Part shown: one piece after another, positions 36,521 through 48,341 of the stretch | Layout: each line of letters begins with the position of its first letter | Numbering within the stretch: the first letter of the stretch is position 1 | NCBI RefSeq assembly: GCF_000273375.1 | Contig: NZ_CM001557.1 | Coordinates: 300,738-364,737, forward strand | Direction of reading: 5' to 3' | DNA length: 64,000 bases | Source: Bartonella birtlesii IBS 325 | GTDB taxonomy: Bacteria; Pseudomonadota; Alphaproteobacteria; Rhizobiales; Rhizobiaceae | Made by a program: the position numbers and the translations under genes | The notes under the pieces: generated by a model | Told to the model about the DNA's origin: nothing | Database searches by the model: none | What the model saw: the letters and a program-made list of their open reading frames with translations, nothing else

Positions 36521-38168
36521 CCCTTTTCACGAACATGAAATTGCTTTGTGAATGTATAAAAAGAACATAACTTTATAGATATTTTGACAAGAAAAACAGC
36601 AAAAGCAAGCATGGCAATATAAAAATACAGTCGAAAAACATCATCATAAGCAAAAATATTTGCCGTTAACTTAAACTTTTCAATCAGCCCAGATGTACCT
36701 TGCTCATCCGCCAAAAACTGAGAAACAGAAGCACCATAATGGGAAGAAAATAAAGTATTGACCTCCCCTGAAATAAGCGGATCGGTAACAACAATATTTT
36801 GCGTTAAAGATTCAAAGTTTTTATGGGCGAAAAAAAACTGTAAACTGCCAAAAAAAGCCGCTCCCATTAATCCCCCTGTCACTTGTGTCAACAAAAAGAC
36901 AGCAATAAAACTTAAAACATAACGTGGTCCTCTCTCGCCAGATATCACAAACCCTCTGCAAAGAGCAGGCGGTAAAAAAAGTGCATAACTAAAACTCACC
37001 AAACCTTGACTAAGCATCATATCTTGAGGCTGTGTTAAATAGTTCACATGGCTGTCCAAATATGTCCCAATCGCCAAACAGCCCAAAGAGACAAGATAAA
37101 AATAATCTTCACGCCCAACACGTAAAAAAACACACAAACTGCTCCCCCTAAAAGGGTCCCCAATATGATCGCAAGATACATGGGTGCCATCTCACGATTT
37201 AGCAAACCAAAAAGATTAAAAAAACCTACTGCTAAAGTTGACCGCTCCAGTAAAAAAACATGAAAAATCAATAAAATGAGAACAGATTGCACCATTTCTT
37301 TACTGAAAAGCCAACGTAAATCAATCAAGGGCTTTTCTCTATTAAGTTCAATAATAATAGCGATAGTCAAAGAAAAAACGGCAAAGGCCAACCCCCAACC
37401 AATCCATGGCGCTTCATACCACCAATATAATATACCAACAGACATAATCACCGCATTGAGTCCAAGTCCCAGTGCAATTAAACCATAACTTACCCAGTCT
37501 AATTTCTGAATAACCTTATTGCGTACCACAGGGGTTAGCGGAAGGGCATAGATACATCCCAAACTGATAAGAACCAACCCCATTTCCAATGCTGAAAGAC
37601 TTGAAAATCCACCACTTTCCAATAAACCAGGCGAGATCAACCGTGATAGAGGCGCTGCTAGGGCAGCATTCATATAATTCAAACTCAAAGCAACAGTAAA
37701 CTTTTTTGCTGGTGCAAAAGCTTCCATCATATAAAGAAGCGCGAGTGAAGCCATGGGTGCCGCAGCAATCCCAGCAAAAAAGCGAATAATCAATGCGGAA
37801 CGCAAATCCGTAACAAAGAGCTGCAAAATACAAACAAAAACAAATCCAAGAATTGATAATTCAGCAAAAGCGCGAAGCCCAAACTGGTAGCGAATTTTGA
37901 TCAACATGATAGCAACGCTCACATTAGGCGCCATATAGGCAGCAACCAACCATGTCGTTTCGGTTAAAGTTGCATGAAAACCGCCAGTAAGATGAACGAT
38001 GTTAGACTGAACAACATTTGCCCCTAAACCATAAGCCCACTGCAAAATAAACGAGGCAAAAATATACACAAAACACTTTGGCAAAGGTCCCGCAAAAACG
38101 CGACCTGGATGAGGAAAAGGTTTTCCTCCTCTTTTAGCAGACATAACCGTACTCTTTTTTCCGCTCAT
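36508..38168 (-). pseudogene. emrB: EmrB-like MFS drug transporter, split by a frameshift
   Basis: Two overlapping frames together make one DHA2-type MFS transporter of about 550 residues. The first (38168 to 37044) carries the N-terminal ten or so membrane helices, starting near FASFILQWAYGLGANVVQSN. The second (from about 37137 to 36508) carries the rest, including the block REDYFYLVSLGCLAIGTYLD. Both read through VCVF at the joint, so the break lies in the A7 run at 37124-37130 (T7 on the coding strand). One added or lost base would restore a single protein. It is followed by emrA in the order emrB-emrA. The unusual periplasmic loop near NTLFSSHYGASVSQF is typical of these pumps. Confidence 0.85.
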
Positions 38169-38192
38169 GTCGCTTTATTCCTGTATAACCCT

Positions 38193-38609
38193 TTACGCCT
38201 CTGCTACCCTAAGATCTGCAGCCATTAATTGATGAAAAAACTCCTCGATCTTATGATTTGTTTCATCACCTGTTCCCCCTGCCAAGCTTGCTTGTACTTG
38301 CAAAATTTTCTGCTCCAACGCATCAAAAGAAAGCTGTTCCACAGCAACAACATGCTCCACCAAAAGAGAGCACCCCAAGGAGGTAATATTCGCAACACCC
38401 CCGCAAACAGCAAAGAGCCTTTCCCCTGCAGAAGTATGAATACGAACACTGCCCAATACAATGCTCGCCACCAGCGGTGCATGATGTGCCATCACTGTCA
38501 ACGCGCCTGACGCTGAAGGAAGAACAACAGATCTCACCTGTTCTGAAAAGACAATTTTTTCAGGCGACACCAATTCAAACAAAAAATGCTCTTCTCTATT
38601 GTGTTCCAC
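38193..38609 (-). CDS. atpC: ATP synthase F1 subunit epsilon
   Basis: This encodes epsilon (138 residues), the rotor-tip subunit that connects gamma to the membrane ring and can inhibit hydrolysis. The start HFLFELVSPEKIVFSEQVRS and the block VLPSASGALTVMAHHAPLV are characteristic. I choose GTG 38609 because GGAG lies six bases before it; a GTG at 38621 would put four extra residues in front. It is the last gene of atpHAGDC. Confidence 0.93.
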   Translation of the reverse strand: MEHNREEHFLFELVSPEKIVFSEQVRSVVLPSASGALTVMAHHAPLVASIVLGSVRIHTSAGERLFAVCGGVANITSLGCSLLVEHVVAVEQLSFDALEQKILQVQASLAGGTGDETNHKIEEFFHQLMAADLRVAEA

Positions 38610-38683
38610 AAAAATCTCCACGAGGCCACATAAGACCTCTTGCTGTGTTTATTGACAACAAGCATTCATTGACGGATATCTTC

Positions 38684-40300
<1,617 letters not shown>

Positions 40301-40313
40301 TTACCTTTTCAAT

Positions 40314-41225
40314 TTACAGCGCTTCAGCGCCCGCAATAATTTCGATCAATTCTGTTGTGATCTGCGCCTGACGCTGACGATTATAAGCCACCGTCAATTT
40401 ATTAATCATTTCACCTGCATTGCGCGATGCATTGTCCATAGCCGTCATCTTCGCACCCATTTCACCAGCGATATTTTCTAACAAAGCGCGAAAGACTTGC
40501 ACAGAAAGATTACGCGGAACAAGTTCATCCAAAAGAGAGACAGCATCGGGTTCATATTCATAAATAATAGGCTGTGAAGCTTCACTTTTATCTGCTTTCC
40601 CGAAAACATCACTTTCCTCCACCGCTTCTTTTGGAGAAAGCGTTGGAATTAAACAAAAAGTCATTGGGCGTTGATTAATCACGGAAACAAATTCAGAATA
40701 AAACAGCGTACAAACATCAAATGCTCCTTCATTGAATAAATCAATGATTCGTTGACTAATCATAGCAGCTTCAGGAAATCCAATGCGCTTTACAGCATGC
40801 AAATCGATGTGATCAATCATCAATTCCTTGTAATCACGTGATAAAATATCAGCACCTTTTTTGCCCACTGTCAAAATCTTAACAATTTTACCAGCAGCAA
40901 GCAGTGTTTTAATCTGTTCACGAGCACGACGTGCAATCTGCACATTAAAAGCACCACAAAGCCCACGCTCAGCAGTACAAACCACCAAAAGATGCACATC
41001 ATCTCGTCCCGTACCCCGCATAAGAGGCGGAGCATCAATCCCATCAACATCAGCTGCAACACTTGTTAAAATAGCAGCCATCCGCTGTGCATAAGGGCGC
41101 GCAGAATGCGCAGCTTCTTGTGCACGGTGCAATCTTGCTGCCGCAACCATTTGCATGGCTTTGGTAATCTTCTGTGTTGCCTTAACCGAGGCGATACGGT
41201 CTCTAAGATCCTTCAACGACGCCAT
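40314..41225 (-). CDS. atpG: ATP synthase F1 subunit gamma
   Basis: This encodes gamma (303 residues), the central shaft of the enzyme. The N-terminal helix [20 protein letters not shown] and the C-terminal helix [20 protein letters not shown] form the coiled shaft; the Rossmann-like middle contains [10 protein letters not shown] stretch near residues 190-235 rich in Glu/Asp is an insertion also seen in alphaproteobacterial gamma subunits. It is third in the operon. Confidence 0.97.
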   Translation of the reverse strand: MASLKDLRDRIASVKATQKITKAMQMVAAARLHRAQEAAHSARPYAQRMAAILTSVAADVDGIDAPPLMRGTGRDDVHLLVVCTAERGLCGAFNVQIARRAREQIKTLLAAGKIVKILTVGKKGADILSRDYKELMIDHIDLHAVKRIGFPEAAMISQRIIDLFNEGAFDVCTLFYSEFVSVINQRPMTFCLIPTLSPKEAVEESDVFGKADKSEASQPIIYEYEPDAVSLLDELVPRNLSVQVFRALLENIAGEMGAKMTAMDNASRNAGEMINKLTVAYNRQRQAQITTELIEIIAGAEAL

Positions 41226-41246
41226 TTAAGCATTCCATCACTTCCA

Positions 41247-42782
41247 TTACGAAAAATTCTTCGCATAAGACTTAAGAACTGTAAGCAATTTATCCTTGAG
41301 TTCATCGGTTAGTTGTTTTTGCTCAGCAATCGCCTTTAAGAGATCTTGATAATCACTGCGTAAAAGTGTCAAAAGTCCCTGTTCAAAGCGCGCGACATCA
41401 GCAATAGCCAAAGAATCAAGATAACCATTCACTCCAGCAAAAATGACAGCAACCTGCTCTTCTGTTTTCAGAGGAGAAAATTGTGGCTGCTTTAAAAGCT
41501 CTGTCAAACGTGCCCCACGATTTAAAAGACGCTGGGTTGAAGCATCCAAATCAGAACCAAATTGGGCAAAAGCAGCCATTTCTCGATATTGCGCCAATTC
41601 ACCTTTGATCGAACCAGCCACTTGCTTCATTGCTTTAATCTGCGCAGCAGAACCAACACGCGACACAGAAAGACCAACATTCACAGCAGGACGAATCCCC
41701 TGATAAAACAAATTGGTTTCCAAGAAAATCTGCCCATCGGTAATAGAAATCACATTTGTAGGAATATAAGCAGAAACGTCATTTGCCTGTGTTTCAATGA
41801 CAGGCAAGGCTGTCAAAGATCCAGACCCATTTTCAGCATTCAGCTTAGCAGCACGCTCCAAAAGACGCGAATGAAGATAGAAAACATCACCAGGATAAGC
41901 TTCACGTCCAGGAGGACGACGAAGCAAAAGAGACATTTGACGATACGCAACAGCCTGTTTCGACAGATCATCATAACCGATCAAAGCATGCTGCCCATTG
42001 TCGCGGAAATATTCACCCATAGCACATCCAGCAAGAGGCGCAATAAATTGCAAGGGAGCAGGATCAGAAGCAGTTGCCGCAACGATAATGGAATATTCGA
42101 GGGCTCCGCGTTCTTCTAGAATTTTCACAAACTGTGCTACCGTTGAACGTTTTTGACCAATAGCTACATAAATACAATAAACCTTATCCTGCTCGCGCCC
42201 AGAATCTTTTTCGTGGAAAGATTTCTGGTTCAAAAATGTGTCGAGCAAAATCGCTGTTTTCCCTGTTTGCCGATCACCGATCACTAACTCACGCTGTCCA
42301 CGCCCAATGGGAATGAGAGCATCAATAGCTTTCAATCCGGTTGACATTGGTTCATGCACAGATTGACGTGGAATAATTCCCGGAGCTTTAACATCAACAC
42401 GACGGCGCTCTGTCGCCTTAAGAGGTCCCTTACCATCTATAGGATTTCCCAGTGCATCGACAACACGCCCAAGCAAAGCGGGTCCCACAGGAACATCAAC
42501 AATAGCACCCAACCGTTTAACGGTATCACCTTCACGGATATCACGATCAGAGCCAAAAATCACAACCCCAACATTATCGACTTCCAGATTAAGAGCCATA
42601 CCACGCACGCCATTTGAAAAGGCAACCATTTCACCAGCTTGGACATTATCCAAACCATAAACGCGGGCGATACCATCTCCAACAGAGAGAACCCAACCAA
42701 TTTCTGAAACTTCAGCCTTTTGGTCAAAGTCTCTGATTTGTTCTTTTAAAATTTTTGAAATTTCAGATGGTCTAATATCCAT
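41247..42782 (-). CDS. atpA: ATP synthase F1 subunit alpha
   Basis: This encodes the alpha subunit (511 residues), which binds non-catalytic nucleotide. The P-loop GDRQTGKT is at 169-176, and [19 protein letters not shown] near residue 370 is the alpha signature. The N-terminus [16 protein letters not shown] contacts subunit delta. Its start overlaps the atpH stop by one base. Confidence 0.98.
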   Translation of the reverse strand: MDIRPSEISKILKEQIRDFDQKAEVSEIGWVLSVGDGIARVYGLDNVQAGEMVAFSNGVRGMALNLEVDNVGVVIFGSDRDIREGDTVKRLGAIVDVPVGPALLGRVVDALGNPIDGKGPLKATERRRVDVKAPGIIPRQSVHEPMSTGLKAIDALIPIGRGQRELVIGDRQTGKTAILLDTFLNQKSFHEKDSGREQDKVYCIYVAIGQKRSTVAQFVKILEERGALEYSIIVAATASDPAPLQFIAPLAGCAMGEYFRDNGQHALIGYDDLSKQAVAYRQMSLLLRRPPGREAYPGDVFYLHSRLLERAAKLNAENGSGSLTALPVIETQANDVSAYIPTNVISITDGQIFLETNLFYQGIRPAVNVGLSVSRVGSAAQIKAMKQVAGSIKGELAQYREMAAFAQFGSDLDASTQRLLNRGARLTELLKQPQFSPLKTEEQVAVIFAGVNGYLDSLAIADVARFEQGLLTLLRSDYQDLLKAIAEQKQLTDELKDKLLTVLKSYAKNFS

Positions 42783-43366
42783 CAGCTGACCTCTTTTTTC
42801 AATGCAAGCTTAAGCGAAGATAATTTTGTTAAAAGAGACGTATCAATCTGATACGCCCCCACACGAACGATCAATCCACCAAGAATTGTTGGATCAACAA
42901 GGATATGTAGTAAAATTTTTCCCCCAACAACACCTTCCAAAGCCACGCGCAACTCTTTTTCCTGTTGAGGATTCAATGGGCGCGCAGAAACAATCTGTGC
43001 AGAAACTTCTCCACGAGAGAGAGCAACACGACGTTGGAAAGCATGTAAAATACCAGTCAAGGCACAAAGCCGACTGTTTAGTGCAATAACACGCAAAAAA
43101 TTGCCAACAATCTGACCAGCGCCCTCATCAGCAAATTTGATGTGCTCACAAACAGAATGCATCACCTTAACCTGCTCTTTTATTGAAAAAAATGGGCTCT
43201 GCACAAAGCGTTTTAAATCTTCATTTTGATCCAAGACAAGCAAAAAAGATGCCACTGCCTTTTCAACCCCTTCAACGTTTCCTGCCTCTTGAACGAGGTC
43301 AAAAAGCGCTTGCGCATAGCGCTGATCTACCAATGGCAGCGGTATAAGAGAAAATGAATCCGACAC
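42782..43366 (-). CDS. atpH: ATP synthase F1 subunit delta
   Basis: This encodes delta (194 residues), which ties the F1 head to the peripheral stalk. The start [20 protein letters not shown] and the C-terminal block [20 protein letters not shown] match the family. It is the first gene of atpHAGDC. The F0 genes are not in this window; in alphaproteobacteria they form a separate operon. Confidence 0.95.
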   Translation of the reverse strand: MSDSFSLIPLPLVDQRYAQALFDLVQEAGNVEGVEKAVASFLLVLDQNEDLKRFVQSPFFSIKEQVKVMHSVCEHIKFADEGAGQIVGNFLRVIALNSRLCALTGILHAFQRRVALSRGEVSAQIVSARPLNPQQEKELRVALEGVVGGKILLHILVDPTILGGLIVRVGAYQIDTSLLTKLSSLKLALKKEVS

Positions 43367-43897
43367 GAAATACCGCCTCTTTCCCTTGAGCGACTCTCTG
43401 ATAGTTATCAGATGAAATACAAAAGATATCCCGAATTTTAAGAATCTCTTTCTTAAAACCCAGAACGAAAAACTTTTGGGTTTCTAGCATAGACATCATC
43501 GACTCGCAACACCACAAACCTACGCTTTTTGAAAATTTTAAATAAAATATTCAAAATATTTTTAAACAAGGATTTTTCAGAGAACCATCAGTTTTTCTAC
43601 ATTTTCTTTTGACATTCTCTGATAGATTTTTCAAGCTTTTTTTCTTCGCTCCATAAAGGCACATAAACAAACTGCAAAAGCTCTCCCTTGCTGAAATATT
43701 AAATTCGTTTTTGAGATTTTTTTTCTACCACTACCGAAAAAATGTATTATTTCAAGCTTATAAGCAAAAAATAATAACAGATATTTGCCTTAAAATAGGG
43801 AGAAAGTTGATTTTCCCTCTTTTAAGAACATCTCGCCAAGTATATTTCCTCTTAAAATGCACCCATTAAGCATCCCTCTTCATTTTATACCGCGTTG
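43367..43897. other. Region upstream of the atp operon
   Basis: This 530-base A+T-rich region separates priA from atpH, both on the minus strand, and must hold the atp promoter. A 72-codon minus-strand frame near 43299-43517 overlaps atpH and is rejected. I see no terminator, RNA or remnant with confidence. Confidence 0.35.
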
Positions 43898-46108
43898 CTA
43901 AAGAAAACTTTGTGGATCAATATCAATCTGAACCCGAACTGAAGAAGGCATTTTGGGAGCATTTGCAAGCATCGTGCGAATAAAGCCTTGTATATCAAAA
44001 GAACGCAGCCCTTGTAATAAAAGTCGAAAACGATAACGCCCTCGAATGAGAGCCAATGGAGCTTCCGCTGGCCCCATGACCGAGATATTTTTTACTCCTG
44101 GTGCAACTTGGCGCAACACCCGTGCATAATGTTCTGCCGCTTGACGTTTTTCTGAAGACACTATCAAAGAGGCGAACCGCCCATAAGGAGGAAGATGATA
44201 ATGCTGACGCATAGCAATCTCATGCGTGTAAAAATTCTCACGCTGGCGTGAAAGCAAAGCTTGTATCACTGGATGATCGGGTTGATAAGTTTGCAATAAT
44301 CCTAAGCTTTCCAATCCCATACGCCCTGCTCTCCCAGTCACCTGAGACAAAAGCTGAAAAGTGCGCTCAGCAGCACGTAGATCGCCATTGGCAAGACCAA
44401 GATCAGCATCGAGTACCCCCACGAGAGAAAGTCCTGGAAAATGATGCCCTTTAGCAACCAACTGTGTTCCAATAATAATATCAACCTCACCATTGGCAAT
44501 TGCTTGCAATTCGCTTCGCAACTGACCAATACCGCCTTTCAGATCCGTTGAAAGAATCAATAACCGCGCCTGTGGAAAAAGCACGCCTATTTCTTCGGCA
44601 ATTCTTTCCACACCAGGTCCACAAGCCACAAGATGGTCTAATGTCCCACATTCAGGACAAGCTTCTGGAAGCGATTGATGATATCCACAATGATGGCATT
44701 TAAGCTGTCCTTGCGCGCGATGTTCAACCAACCAACTCGAACAATCACTACAATGAAAGCGATGGCCGCAAACACGGCACAAGGTTAAAGGTGCATAACC
44801 ACGACGATTAAGAAAAAGCAACGCCTGTTCGCCTTTCTCAAGCGTTTGTTTTAAAGCATTCTCAAGAACAGAGGAAATAAAACGCCCCTTTTCTACCCCC
44901 CCTTTACGCATATCAATAACCCGCAACTGTGGCAGTGCAGCCTCTTGAAAACGCGATGGTAAATGCACCTTTTGATAACGTCCCCACAAAACATTTACCT
45001 GACTCTCAATCGAAGGTGTTGCTGAAGATAAAATAACAGGAAAATGCTCAAAAGACCCCCGTGCAACAGCCATATCACGCGCATGATAAAAGACACGTTC
45101 TTCTTGTTTATAAGCAGTATCATGTTCTTCATCAACCACAATCAATCCAAGGTCATGAAAGGGTAAAAAAAGTGCTGAACGCGCTCCTGCCACCACCCGC
45201 ACACGCCCTTCTGCCACCTGGCGCCATACGCGTTCCCGACGACGCGGTGCCAAATCAGAATGCCATTCCGCCGCCGCTGCACCAAAACGTGCATGAAAGC
45301 GATCTAAAAATTGTTGTGTTAAAGCAATTTCCGGCAATAAAATCAAAACCTGCTTACCACCTGTAAGCGCTTGAGCAACTGCTTCAAAATAAACTTCTGT
45401 TTTTCCTGACCCTGTCACACCATCCAGCAAAAAAACCTGAAACTGAGAAGACAAAACACCCTCCCGCAACAGATGCGCTGCTTCACTCTGTGCCCCCTCT
45501 AATTGAGGGGGACAAAAATTCGGATTAGGCAGCCCCACAAGAGCAGGAGCAGGTACCATAACCTCTTCAAAAATCCCCAGTGCTTTTAAACCTTCAACAA
45601 CGGAAATAGAAGTTCCTGCAGCATGTGCAAGCCCAGAACGTGTCCAAACCTCACCATCGCGTGCCAACTCTAAAACCTTTATACGTGCTGGTGTTAAACG
45701 TTCCACATCCCCCCCACAATAGCGCAAGCCCTGTAATTGTGCTTCTGGCTCTAAAGCTGCCGGGACTCCTAAAACCAATCGTGCAACAAGACCAACAGGA
45801 GTCATCGTATAGCGGCTAACAAACCGCAAGAATGCGATCATCTCTGCCTTTAATGGCGGACAATCAAAAACATGAAGCAAAGGGCGTAATTTTTTACCCA
45901 CTATTTGCCTATCTTTTATCGTTTGCTCTCCCATATCAACGACAATGCCACAAACTTGCCGCCCCATCACTGGAACACGAACAAAAGAGCCAACCTCACA
46001 CACCATAGACAAAGGAACCTCATAACTATAAGCATGCGCAACAGGAAGAGGCACCAATACTGCAACAATTTTTCTCTCCCTTACATCTTCCATCACACTT
46101 GGCTTCAT
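43898..46108 (-). CDS. priA: Primosomal protein N' (replication restart helicase PriA)
   Basis: This encodes PriA (736 residues), the 3'-to-5' helicase that recognises stalled forks and reloads the replisome. Walker A is in LDGVTGSGKTEVYFEA, Walker B is VDEEHD, and the inserted zinc-binding cysteines are seen in CRVCGHRFHCSDC and CHHCG...CPECG. The C-terminal helicase block GTQLVAKGHHFPGLSLV is intact. An N-terminal DNA-binding domain with YSYEVP precedes. The gene is transcribed towards the atp operon. Confidence 0.96.
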   Translation of the reverse strand: MKPSVMEDVRERKIVAVLVPLPVAHAYSYEVPLSMVCEVGSFVRVPVMGRQVCGIVVDMGEQTIKDRQIVGKKLRPLLHVFDCPPLKAEMIAFLRFVSRYTMTPVGLVARLVLGVPAALEPEAQLQGLRYCGGDVERLTPARIKVLELARDGEVWTRSGLAHAAGTSISVVEGLKALGIFEEVMVPAPALVGLPNPNFCPPQLEGAQSEAAHLLREGVLSSQFQVFLLDGVTGSGKTEVYFEAVAQALTGGKQVLILLPEIALTQQFLDRFHARFGAAAAEWHSDLAPRRRERVWRQVAEGRVRVVAGARSALFLPFHDLGLIVVDEEHDTAYKQEERVFYHARDMAVARGSFEHFPVILSSATPSIESQVNVLWGRYQKVHLPSRFQEAALPQLRVIDMRKGGVEKGRFISSVLENALKQTLEKGEQALLFLNRRGYAPLTLCRVCGHRFHCSDCSSWLVEHRAQGQLKCHHCGYHQSLPEACPECGTLDHLVACGPGVERIAEEIGVLFPQARLLILSTDLKGGIGQLRSELQAIANGEVDIIIGTQLVAKGHHFPGLSLVGVLDADLGLANGDLRAAERTFQLLSQVTGRAGRMGLESLGLLQTYQPDHPVIQALLSRQRENFYTHEIAMRQHYHLPPYGRFASLIVSSEKRQAAEHYARVLRQVAPGVKNISVMGPAEAPLALIRGRYRFRLLLQGLRSFDIQGFIRTMLANAPKMPSSVRVQIDIDPQSFL

Positions 46109-46189
46109 CTTTTATCTCAAATTTTATATGAACTTCTCTATCGCAGATTTTTTTATAAAGGATCTCTTGCTGATCTTATCATTCTAGCC

Positions 46190-46369
46190 CTACCAATCAC
46201 CCCTTAACCGCTGTACCACCCACCACAAAATCATAAAAAAGCTACAGCTCCCGCAAAGAGTTATACCTCCTCCATAGCGGATAAAGATCAAAAACGATAA
46301 GCCCATACAGAAAAAAACACCCCAATAGAAGTAATTTTCCCCTCTGTTACATATTCTATTATTTTCCAC
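46190..46369 (-). CDS. Possible small membrane protein, 59 residues
   Basis: A GTG-started minus-strand frame of 59 codons encodes two hydrophobic stretches, YFYWGVFFCMGLSFLIFI and LCGSCSFFMILWWVVQRL, and ends GDW. The first 13 residues are polar, which fits a small two-pass membrane protein. It lies 81 bases upstream of priA on the same strand. No clear ribosome site precedes the GTG, and I do not recognise a family. It may be real, a fragment of a larger membrane protein or chance. Confidence 0.3.
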   Translation of the reverse strand: MENNRICNRGENYFYWGVFFCMGLSFLIFIRYGGGITLCGSCSFFMILWWVVQRLRGDW

Positions 46370-46827
46370 AGCAACTTTATATCAGCCCTTTTATAAAACC
46401 AGTATTTTCATCTTTAATATTTTCGCAGTAATATTTTCGCAGTAATATTTTCATAGACAACCTTTTGGATGTAGAAAATGATTGATCCAATTTATTTCAT
46501 TCTAATTTCCCAAACCTTTTCACACGCCCCCATTATTGATAAACATATCAAACAAGCAACTTCATCCTCTATAAAAAATGGAACTCTATAATTATTAAGC
46601 ATTGCATAAAAAACACTAAGCGCTAGCAGCCATTTCCCATATTTATTCTCCCTGCGCCTATTTTTCTTATCCAACAGCGAATTTTTTCCCCTTGCCGATT
46701 TATGCTATTGCCTATTCTGTAAGATTGCCACACGCCCTCTTGCTTTTGCCATAAACAATAGCGCATAACAAAAACAAGTTACAACATGAGAGACTTTGAA
46801 TAAAAAGCACAACCAAGGAGATGAGAG
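46370..46827. other. Intergenic region upstream of the transaldolase gene
   Basis: No supported gene is present. A TTG-started minus-strand frame of 60 codons (46492-46674) is moderately hydrophobic, LLALSVFYAMLNNY, but has no ribosome site. The short tandem repeat at 46416 is described separately. AAGGAG just before 46828 is the ribosome site of the next gene. Confidence 0.35.
46416..46456. repeat. 14-bp tandem repeat, about 2.9 units
   Basis: AATATTTTCGCAGT occurs twice in direct succession (46416-46429 and 46430-46443), followed by a diverged third unit AATATTTTCATAG. Confidence 0.85.
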
Positions 46828-47481
46828 ATGAAATTTTTTGTGGACAGCGCCAATATTGAAGAAATCCGAGAATTACAAAATTTAAATCTCGTTGATGGTG
46901 TGACCACCAACCCCTCACTCATCTTAAAATCAGGACGCAATATTCTTGAAGTGACAAAAGAAATTTGTAGCCTTGTTAATGGACCTGTTTCTGCCGAAGT
47001 TGCAGCAACAAAATTTGAAGATATGATGAAAGAAGCAGCTGTTTTAGCAAAAATTGCCGACAATATCTGTATCAAGCTTCCCTTAACATTTGATGGATTA
47101 AAAGCCTGTAAAGCCCTGACAGCAAAAGGATTAAAAACCAATCTCACCCTCTGTTTTTCTGCCAATCAAGCTGTATTAGCTGCCAAAGCAGGCGCAACAT
47201 TTGTTTCACCATTTGTTGGCAGAATCGACGATTGTGGAAGTGATGGCATTGCACTGTTGCATGAAATCCGCACAATTTATGACAACTACAACTTTGCAAC
47301 GCGAATTTTGGCAGCTTCCATTCGTACCGTTAATCATGTCAAAGAAGCAGCATTAAGTGGTGCAGATGTTGCAACCATTCCACCGGCAATCTTAAAAGCA
47401 CTGGTGAGCCATCCTCTAACCGATAAAGGGTTACAAATCTTCCTCGAAGATTGGAAAAAAACCGGACAAAATATCGTTTAA
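46828..47481 (+). CDS. tal: Transaldolase, TalC/Fsa-type small form
   Basis: This encodes a small transaldolase (217 residues) of the MipB/TalC family. It moves a three-carbon unit between sugar phosphates in the pentose phosphate pathway; close relatives instead cleave fructose-6-phosphate. The family start [25 protein letters not shown], and NICIKLPLT with the Schiff-base lysine Lys83 are intact. AAGGAG precedes the ATG. With tkt elsewhere in the window it completes the non-oxidative branch. A decayed copy of its 3' end lies at 47660-47757. Confidence 0.94.
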   Translation: MKFFVDSANIEEIRELQNLNLVDGVTTNPSLILKSGRNILEVTKEICSLVNGPVSAEVAATKFEDMMKEAAVLAKIADNICIKLPLTFDGLKACKALTAKGLKTNLTLCFSANQAVLAAKAGATFVSPFVGRIDDCGSDGIALLHEIRTIYDNYNFATRILAASIRTVNHVKEAALSGADVATIPPAILKALVSHPLTDKGLQIFLEDWKKTGQNIV

Positions 47482-47645
47482 TATTTTGCAAGAACTCAAA
47501 ACAACACAAAAATCTGTACCGATAAGTTCTCTAACCACATGCTCTCGCGCGTCTTTTCCATAATATATTCTTGAATAACAACCATACATAAAGACGCGCT
47601 CATGGTCCTCATGCTCTTAGAGCTCCGTCGCAAACATTTCCCCAT
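47482..47645 (-). pseudogene. Decayed copy of the lptE 3' end
   Basis: Plus-strand DNA right behind the transaldolase stop matches the end of lptE, about 270 bases further right. The matches in order are AATCTGTACCGATAAGTTC (lptE: AATCTGTTCGGCTAATTC), CCACATGCTCTCGCGCGTCTT (lptE: CCACACGCTTCCGCGCATCTT; here only partly quoted), and AAGACGCGCTCATGGTCC (lptE: AAGACGCGCTCACAGTTCC). Stops and indels close the frame. It is the first half of a duplicated tal-lptE junction. Confidence 0.8.
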
Positions 47646-47659
47646 ACTGTCTCTCAAAC

Positions 47660-47757
47660 TTATCCCATCAGCAATCTTAGAAACGCTGATGAGCTGCCTC
47701 ACCGATTAAAGGATACAAACCTTGACCAAAACGATTGATCAAAAAACTATTTAATGT
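47660..47757 (+). pseudogene. Decayed copy of the transaldolase 3' end
   Basis: CCATCAGCAATCTTAG, CTGATGAGC, CTCACCGATTAAAGGATAC and a final TATTTAATGTTTTG run parallel to CCACCGGCAATCTTAA, CTGGTGAGC, CTAACCGATAAAGGGTTAC and CGTTTAATATTTTG at the end of the transaldolase gene. Its last bases overlap the stop codon of lptE. Together with the lptE remnant just before it, this is the second half of a duplicated junction. Confidence 0.85.
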
Positions 47758-48341
47758 TTTGTCAAATCTCTTGAAAGCAACATGAGAATCTGTTCGGCTA
47801 ATTCCTCAGCCACACGCTTCCGCGCATCTTCTTCTGCTTGCATTGTTGCATACTCTTGGCGCAACCGTTCAAAAGACGCGCTCACAGTTCCCATACCGTC
47901 AGCAACAGGCATATTTTTCATATCCTGCAAGATATAGGAAGCTTTTCCCACCACAGTTCCAACAGAAGGTCGCCCCTCCTTTTTCCTATCGAGATCAACC
48001 TCGATCTGTACAGAGCTCCTTGTAAACAGAGATGTTTGCAATGTTAATTGATAAGCTGGAGAAGCTACTTTACTGCCATTTCCGTACAGAAGAAATAACA
48101 GATGATTACGCACCATTTGCCCAAAACGATCTGAAGGCTCTGCAACAACAATGGAAGCTAGTTTTTCGGAAAGATTCAAAGATTTTTGTTTTGAAGACGA
48201 ATCATCAAAAACAGAATCTACAGAACCTATTGTTGTCGAAATCCCAGATGCGTGATGATAAAGCGGTTCAACTATACATCCACACAAAAGCGTGGACAAA
48301 CCAGCTAAGCCCACAAGAACAAAATTTTTAAACAACGACAT
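47751..48341 (-). CDS. lptE: LPS-assembly lipoprotein LptE
   Basis: This encodes an outer-membrane lipoprotein of 196 residues that acts as a plug in the LptD barrel and helps insert lipopolysaccharide. The signal peptide ends LLCGC, a good lipobox. The mature part shows the LptE/RlpB pattern [20 protein letters not shown] and a C-terminal helix rich in Glu and Arg. It overlaps the end of leuS by 14 bases, the usual alphaproteobacterial order leuS-lptE. Its 3' end takes part in an old tandem duplication with the transaldolase gene. Confidence 0.88.
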   Translation of the reverse strand: MSLFKNFVLVGLAGLSTLLCGCIVEPLYHHASGISTTIGSVDSVFDDSSSKQKSLNLSEKLASIVVAEPSDRFGQMVRNHLLFLLYGNGSKVASPAYQLTLQTSLFTRSSVQIEVDLDRKKEGRPSVGTVVGKASYILQDMKNMPVADGMGTVSASFERLRQEYATMQAEEDARKRVAEELAEQILMLLSRDLTKH

